From Massilia sp. UMI-21 (GTDB lineage Bacteria > Pseudomonadota > Gammaproteobacteria > Burkholderiales > Burkholderiaceae_D), in the NCBI GenBank assembly GCA_015277795.1, contig CP063848.1, positions 3,100,001-3,164,000 of the forward strand: a DNA stretch of 64,000 nt. Direction: 5' to 3'. The notes beneath the pieces are model-generated. The model did not search any database. It was given only the letters and a program-made list of their open reading frames with translations, and was not told the origin of the DNA. Position numbers and translations under genes: made by a program. Shown in pieces: positions 59,326-64,000 of this stretch; position 1 is the first letter of the stretch; every line of letters begins with the position of its first letter.

Positions 59326-59856
59326 CTAAACAACTGTGTCCCCCCGCTTACGCGTATGAATACCGACCGCTTTGCCGTTTATCTCGGTTTCCGCTTCATA
59401 GGTCAGGCCAAGGCGCCTGGCAACGCGCAGCGATGATTCATTGGCGGAAGCGATGAGCGCCCGAACTGTTGGTTCGCGTCGGATCTCGAACGCATGCTTC
59501 AAGGCCGCCGCTGCCGCTTCGTTCGCGAATCCCTGGCCCCAAAAGGCACGATAGGTATTCCAACCAAGTTCCATCACAGTGGATTCCTCGCGAAAGAACG
59601 CGCCAACGTTCCCGACGAGCTGACCGGTGTCCTTTTCCTCGATAGCCCACCATCCGGCGCCGTGCAGGAGCCATAGTCCTGCTTGTGAACAGAAGATTCG
59701 CCATGCGGCCTGCCGATCAGCCGGGCCCAAGTGGGCCGAGCTTAGAGGATCGGCGCAGTGCGCTGCGAATGAGTCCAAGTCCTCTCGTCGATATTCACGA
59801 AGCAGGAGTCGTTCCGTGTGGAGGTATGGAACAGAAGTGATGAACTCGCTATGCAT
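59326..59856 (-). CDS. GNAT-family N-acetyltransferase (RimJ/RimL type)
   Basis: A 176-residue acetyltransferase. Strand 1 is YLHTERLLLREYRREDLDSF, strands 3-4 are GWWAIEEKDTGQLVGNVGAFF and ELGWNTYRAFWGQGFANEAA carries the acetyl-CoA pyrophosphate loop (xxGxGxA form). ASANESSLRVARRLGLTYE is the family C-terminal motif. RimJ/RimL-like enzymes acetylate protein N-termini or small molecules. ATG 59856 begins at the domain; an upstream extension is not protein-like. Lower GC than the core genome suggests acquisition. Confidence 0.85.
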   Translation of the reverse strand: MHSEFITSVPYLHTERLLLREYRREDLDSFAAHCADPLSSAHLGPADRQAAWRIFCSQAGLWLLHGAGWWAIEEKDTGQLVGNVGAFFREESTVMELGWNTYRAFWGQGFANEAAAAALKHAFEIRREPTVRALIASANESSLRVARRLGLTYEAETEINGKAVGIHTRKRGDTVV

Positions 59857-60067
59857 GCGCTGGATTCCGTGTACTGGTGCCAGAGAAGCCGCCCGTCGTC
59901 GGCTACAAGGTGAGATTCGCATATGGTAGGTCGCCCTTGGTAAAAGAGCAACCAAGATGGGTGACCGGACTTTCCAACGATGAATGTCGGGGCATGTGCA
60001 GCAACGATCTTTACACCGGCCTTTCTTGGTGCGACGGTCTTGCTGTGAATGGAAAATCAGCCAAACC

Positions 60068-60919
60068 CTAGCGCCGCAACTCCGACATGATGCTCTCGGC
60101 CATGAAGTCGCAGGGCGGACGACGCGACTTGCTGCTGCGTGCCAGGATCACCTCGAGGGCATCGATCTCCGGCAAGCCCTGCGCAGCACCCAGCAGGCTC
60201 AGGTGCGCCGGCGCCGCACAGCGCGCCAGCGGCACGATCGCCAGGCCGGCTTCGACCATGCTGAGCAATCCCATCAGGCTGGGGCTTTCGTAGGAGGTGC
60301 GGTAGGGAATCCCGGCCCGCTCCAGGCTGCGGATGGCGTTCTCGCGCGCCACGCTGCCGGGCAGGAACACCGCGATCGGCAGCGGCCGCTCGCGCCAGAT
60401 CTCGTGTGCGCTGGGCGCTGCCGCCCACACCATCGGTTCGAAGCGCACGAATTCGCCCGACAGCCCTTTGACGCGGGTGGCGCAGACCAGGTCGACCGCG
60501 CCGTCCTTCAGCAGCGGCGCCAGCGCCACGCTGGGCAGCCCGACGACCTGGATCTCGACCTTCGGATAGGTGGCCGAGAACTTCTTGAGGATCGGCGGCA
60601 GCAGCGAAGACGCGTAGTCGTCGGGCACGCCCAGCACCACGCGGCCGGTGACGTCCGGGCGCACCACGGCGGCCCAGGCCTCGTCGCGCAGGGCCAGCAT
60701 GCGCCGCGCGTAGCTCAGCAGCACCTCGCCGTCCTGGGTCGGCGTGACGCTGCGCGCGCGGCGCACGAACAGCGGTTTGCCGAGCGCGGTCTCGAGGGTC
60801 TTGATCTGCATGCTCACCGCCGACTGCGAGCGGTGCACGACTTCCGCCGCGCGGCTGATGGTGCCGGTGTCGGCCACCGCCACGATCATGGCCAGGACAT
60901 CGAAGTCGAGTGCTTTCAT
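60068..60919 (-). CDS. LysR-family transcriptional regulator
   Basis: A 283-residue regulator. The N-terminal HTH (about 1-60) has LAMIVAVADTGTISRAAEVVHRSQSAVSMQIKTLE, the LysR consensus. The effector domain starts near GRVVLGVPDDYASSLLP and contains VEIQVVGLPSVALAPLLKDGAVDLVCA. It is transcribed divergently from an alpha/beta hydrolase, the usual LysR-target arrangement. The 101-base gap carries an AGGCATC/GATGCCT inverted repeat. ATG 60919 aligns with the family start; an in-frame upstream extension crosses the operator. Confidence 0.92.
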   Translation of the reverse strand: MKALDFDVLAMIVAVADTGTISRAAEVVHRSQSAVSMQIKTLETALGKPLFVRRARSVTPTQDGEVLLSYARRMLALRDEAWAAVVRPDVTGRVVLGVPDDYASSLLPPILKKFSATYPKVEIQVVGLPSVALAPLLKDGAVDLVCATRVKGLSGEFVRFEPMVWAAAPSAHEIWRERPLPIAVFLPGSVARENAIRSLERAGIPYRTSYESPSLMGLLSMVEAGLAIVPLARCAAPAHLSLLGAAQGLPEIDALEVILARSSKSRRPPCDFMAESIMSELRR

Positions 60920-60930
60920 GGCTGCGCCTG

Positions 60931-60957
60931 AGGCATCAGAAAAATTGATAGATGCCT
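60931..60957. promoter_or_regulatory. Candidate LysR operator
   Basis: AGGCATC (60931-60937) and GATGCCT (60951-60957) are perfect 7-base arms with a 13-base AT-rich spacer, lying 11 bases from the LysR ATG and 63 from the hydrolase ATG. The interrupted dyad with ATC-N13-GAT suits a LysR recognition site. Confidence 0.5.
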
Positions 60958-61020
60958 TCAATATTATGCGATTTTCTTAATCCGCGCCATCGTGCATAGT
61001 AGCTGCAAAGGAGCCCAGAC

Positions 61021-61881
61021 ATGAATGCAGCCGCCGACCCACGCATCTTCGCCGAACCCGACTTGTGCTTTGCCGCCCTCCCCTCCGGCGCGCGCATTCC
61101 CTACGTGGCCACAGGCACCGGCGAGCCGCTGCTGTTCGTCCACGGCTCGCTCTGCGACTACCGCTACTGGAACAGCCAGACGCAGAGTCTGTCGCAGCAG
61201 TTCCACTGCGTCTCGGTCAGCCTGAGCCACTACTGGCCGGCCGCCGACGCCGGCGCACCGGGCACGTTCAGCTGGGAGACGCACGTGGGGGAACTGGCCG
61301 AATTCATCGCCGCCATGCGCCTGGGCCCGGTGCACCTGGTCGGGCACTCGCGCGGCGCCAATGTTGCTTTCAACCTGGCGCGCGACTATCCGGCGCTGGT
61401 CAAGACCCTGACCCTGGCCGACCCGGCAGGCCCCTTGCATGGCGAAGGCATGGCGGCAGCGGGCCTGGCGCCCGCCACCGAAGCGCTGCGCGCAGATGTG
61501 GCGGCGCTGATCGCCGGAGGCGACATCGACGCCGGGCTGGAACGCTTCGTCGACTCGGTCAGCATGCCCGGCATCTGGCGCAAGAGCCCCGCGTCCTTCC
61601 GCAACATGGCGATCGCGAACGCGGCCACCTTGCCGAAGCAGTTCCGCGATCCGCTTCCGGCCTATACCCGTAGCAGCGCCAGCGCCCTGACCTGCAGGAC
61701 CATGCTGATCGCAGGCGAACGCAGCCCGCGCACCTACCGCGACAACGTGGAAAAGCTGGCTGGCTGGATCGCCCATGTGGACAAACGCAGCATCGCCGGC
61801 GCGTCGCACGGCATGAACGTGACGCATGCGGCGGCCTTCAACCGGCTGCTGCGCGCCTTCGTCGGCACGCACGCAGGCTAA
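61021..61881 (+). CDS. Alpha/beta hydrolase
   Basis: A 286-residue alpha/beta hydrolase without a signal peptide. The oxyanion motif is LLFVHGSLCDYRYW, the nucleophile elbow HLVGHSRGANVAF, and the catalytic His lies in IAGASHGMNVTH; the acid is probably in LIAGERSP. The overall pattern resembles haloperoxidase/epoxide-hydrolase-like esterases. AAAGGAG precedes ATG 61021. The divergent LysR gene is its likely regulator. Substrate unknown. Confidence 0.85.
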   Translation: MNAAADPRIFAEPDLCFAALPSGARIPYVATGTGEPLLFVHGSLCDYRYWNSQTQSLSQQFHCVSVSLSHYWPAADAGAPGTFSWETHVGELAEFIAAMRLGPVHLVGHSRGANVAFNLARDYPALVKTLTLADPAGPLHGEGMAAAGLAPATEALRADVAALIAGGDIDAGLERFVDSVSMPGIWRKSPASFRNMAIANAATLPKQFRDPLPAYTRSSASALTCRTMLIAGERSPRTYRDNVEKLAGWIAHVDKRSIAGASHGMNVTHAAAFNRLLRAFVGTHAG

Positions 61882-61883
61882 GC

Positions 61884-61907
61884 GCACGCCGGAGCGATCC
61901 GGCGTGC
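61884..61907. terminator. Bidirectional hairpin between convergent genes
   Basis: GCACGCCGGA-GCGA-TCCGGCGTGC: perfect 10-base arms and a GCGA tetraloop, placed between the hydrolase stop (61881) and the maeB stop (61924). No T-run follows on either strand, so it may be a barrier or a Rho-dependent-type end rather than a classic terminator. Confidence 0.6.
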
Positions 61908-61923
61908 GGATGATGCGCGCTGC

Positions 61924-64000
61924 TTAGCGCACCCCTGCCACCGCCAGCGCCGTCATGTTGACGATGCGGCGCACGGTGGCGCTCGGGCTCAGGATGTGCA
62001 CCGGCTTGGCCGCACCCAGCAGGATCGGGCCGACGGTGACGCCCTTGCCGGCCGCGACCTTCAGCACGTTGAACAGGATGTTCGCCGCGTCCAGCGAAGG
62101 CATCACGAGCAGGTTGGCGCTGCCGGCGAAGCCCTGCGCCTGTTGTCCATCAGCGCCCGGCTGGTACAGGCGCCGGATCTCTTCAAGCAGCGCGGCGTCG
62201 CCCTGTACCTCGCCGATCAGCGCCAGTTCCGGCGCGCTTTCCGCCAGCAGTGCGCGCGCTTCGCGCACCTTGCGTGCCGACGGGCGCTCGGACGAGCCGA
62301 AGATCGAATGCGACAGCAGCGCCGCCTTGGGCTCCAGGCCGAAATGGCGCAACTCGGTGGCGGCCAGGCGCGTGATGGCCGCCAGTTCCTGCGCACTCGG
62401 ATTGTCGTTGACGTAGGTGTCGGTGATGAACAGGGTCATCTTGTCGAGCACCAGTGCGTTCATCGCCGCCAACACGCCCGCGCCGGGCGCGCTGCCGATC
62501 ACCTCGCGCACGTGGGCCAGGTGGCTGTCGTACTTGCCCGCCATGCCGCAGATCAGCGCGTCGACCTCGCCCGACTGCAGCAGGCGCGTACCCCGCAGGG
62601 TCGCATCGCCGCCGTCGCTTTCTGCCAGCACGTAGTCGACGTCGCGCTGCAGGCGCAGGCCGGACTGCTTCACCGCCGCCTCCACCGCCGCCACGCTGCC
62701 GATCAATACCGGCTTGGCCAGGCCTTCGTCGACCACGGTTTGCACTGCGCGCAGCACGCGCTGGTCGGTAGCTTCGGCGTAGGCGACCCGGCGCAGCGTG
62801 GCCTTGGCCTTGGCGAACACCGGCTTCATGAAGAAGCCGGTGTGATAAATCATCTCGCCCAGGCGCGCGCGGTAGGCGTCCATGTCGGCGATCGGGCGCG
62901 CGGCCACGCCGGAGCTGGCCGCCGCGGCGGCTACCGCCGGCGCGATGGCGGCCATCAGGCGCGGATCGAACGGTTTCGGGATGATGTAGTCGGGCCCGAA
63001 TGTCAGGTCCTGGCCGGCGTAGGCTTCGGCCACCGTGTCGTTGGCCTCGGCCTCGGCCAGGCGGGCGATCGCGCCCACGCAGGCCAGCTTCATCGCGTCG
63101 GTAATGCGGGTGGCGCCGCAGTCGAGCGCGCCGCGGAAGATGTAGGGGAAGCAGAGCACGTTGTTGACCTGGTTCGGGTAGTCCGAACGGCCGGTGGCGA
63201 CGATGCAGTCCGGGCGCGCGGCCTTGGCCACTTCCGGACGGATCTCCGGCTCCGGGTTGGCCAGCGCCAGGATCACCGGACGGTCGGCCATGCTTTTCAC
63301 CATGTCGGCGCTGAGCACGCCGGCAGTCGAGCAGCCCAGGAACACGTCCGCGCCGCTGACGATGTCGGCCAGGGTGCGGGCGTCGGTCGCCTGCGCATAG
63401 CGCGCCTTGTTGGCTTCCATGTTGGCGTCGCGGCCCTGCCAGATCACGCCTTTCGAGTCGGCGACGAAGACGTTCTCCTGCTTCACGCCCAGGCTCACCA
63501 TCATGTCGAGGCAGGCGATCGCCGCCGCGCCGGCGCCGGAGGCGGCCAGCTTGATCGACCCGATGTCCTTGCCGACCACCTTCAAGGCATTGAGCAGGGC
63601 CGCGCTAGAGATGATCGCGGTGCCGTGCTGGTCGTCGTGGAAGACCGGGATGTTCATGCGCTCGCGCAGCTTCTTCTCGATGTAGAAGCACTCGGGCGCC
63701 TTGATGTCTTCCAGGTTGATGCCGCCGACCGTGGGCTCGAGCATGGCGATGGCGTCGACCAGCTTGTCCGGGTCGTTTTCCGCCAGCTCCAGGTCGAACA
63801 CGTCGACCCCGGCAAACTTCTTGAACAGGCAGCCCTTGCCTTCCATGACCGGCTTCGAGGCCAGCGGACCGATATTGCCCAGGCCCAGCACGGCGGTGCC
63901 GTTGCTGATCACCGCCACCAGGTTGGCGCGCGAGGTGTAGTCCGCCGCCTTGGCCGGATCGGCGGCGATCTCTTCGCAGGCATAGGCCACGCCCGGCGAG
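61924..64000 (-). CDS. maeB: NADP-dependent malic enzyme with phosphotransacetylase-like domain (5' end cut)
   Basis: The visible 691 residues are a MaeB-type malic enzyme, which converts malate to pyruvate, CO2 and NADPH. The reading enters the window at [15 protein letters not shown], about 40 residues into the usual protein. The malic domain has [19 protein letters not shown] and [18 protein letters not shown]. The NADP-binding fold has [16 protein letters not shown]. The C-terminal third is a phosphotransacetylase-like regulatory domain ([20 protein letters not shown]). In E. coli MaeB this domain mediates acetyl-CoA inhibition. The start codon lies beyond the right edge. Confidence 0.93.
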   Translation of the reverse strand, partial: SPGVAYACEEIAADPAKAADYTSRANLVAVISNGTAVLGLGNIGPLASKPVMEGKGCLFKKFAGVDVFDLELAENDPDKLVDAIAMLEPTVGGINLEDIKAPECFYIEKKLRERMNIPVFHDDQHGTAIISSAALLNALKVVGKDIGSIKLAASGAGAAAIACLDMMVSLGVKQENVFVADSKGVIWQGRDANMEANKARYAQATDARTLADIVSGADVFLGCSTAGVLSADMVKSMADRPVILALANPEPEIRPEVAKAARPDCIVATGRSDYPNQVNNVLCFPYIFRGALDCGATRITDAMKLACVGAIARLAEAEANDTVAEAYAGQDLTFGPDYIIPKPFDPRLMAAIAPAVAAAAASSGVAARPIADMDAYRARLGEMIYHTGFFMKPVFAKAKATLRRVAYAEATDQRVLRAVQTVVDEGLAKPVLIGSVAAVEAAVKQSGLRLQRDVDYVLAESDGGDATLRGTRLLQSGEVDALICGMAGKYDSHLAHVREVIGSAPGAGVLAAMNALVLDKMTLFITDTYVNDNPSAQELAAITRLAATELRHFGLEPKAALLSHSIFGSSERPSARKVREARALLAESAPELALIGEVQGDAALLEEIRRLYQPGADGQQAQGFAGSANLLVMPSLDAANILFNVLKVAAGKGVTVGPILLGAAKPVHILSPSATVRRIVNMTALAVAGVR

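Overview
The window looks like a chromosomal segment of a high-GC betaproteobacterium, most likely Oxalobacteraceae close to Massilia. The reasons are the GC-rich coding style, a Csu-type fimbrial operon of spore-coat-U domains, a PEP-CTERM protein with an exosortase-associated glycosyltransferase, and the mix of MaeB, PolB, DUF455 and DUF2784 genes. The genus is an inference from gene content and no rRNA gene is present. I found no tRNA, rRNA or CRISPR array.

Layout. 1-1455 is the start of a periplasmic alpha-2-macroglobulin gene that runs off the left edge. 1793-4446 is a signalling cluster (HTH-receiver regulator, GAF-PAS histidine kinase, single-domain receiver). 4748-9651 is a fimbrial region: a complete minus-strand operon (pilin, chaperone, usher, tip protein) facing a tiny plus-strand spore-coat-U-like gene. 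9825-15452 holds a large sensor kinase, DNA polymerase II and a DUF455 gene. 16254-18160 is a LytS/LytTR-type two-component pair, followed by a three-gene plus-strand operon of a BNR-repeat protein and two membrane proteins (18526-21236).

21.5-23.1 kb is a lower-GC patch with a DUF2726 gene, an IS3-family remnant and a small membrane protein. A TonB receptor (23.2-25.7 kb) diverges from an amino-acid permease plus exported-methyltransferase operon. Then come zwf, DUF2784, a PhaC-like hydrolase and a TRIC channel. 32.5-34.9 kb is a roughly 50% GC insert with a radical SAM gene and an exosortase-type glycosyltransferase. Next are a metallo-beta-lactamase-fold protein with an MFS transporter, an aldehyde dehydrogenase, a 38-residue mini-gene, a hypothetical gene and a phosphofructokinase.

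42.0-52.6 kb reads as one carbohydrate locus. A PL11 rhamnogalacturonan lyase, an acetyl-esterase, a PEP-CTERM protein and a GH2 beta-galactosidase-type enzyme lie on the minus strand. They diverge from galT, galK and a GH1-like glycosidase on the plus strand. Together they could depolymerise acetylated rhamnogalacturonan I, release galactose and pass it into the Leloir pathway. SMP-30 and phytoene-dehydrogenase-like genes follow.

55.3-59.9 kb is another lower-GC island with an intact IS1182-family element, small orphan genes and three copies of an imperfect intergenic repeat. The right end has a divergent LysR/alpha-beta hydrolase pair and maeB, cut by the window edge. Central carbon metabolism is represented by zwf, a pfk with unusual donor-site residues, galK/galT and maeB.
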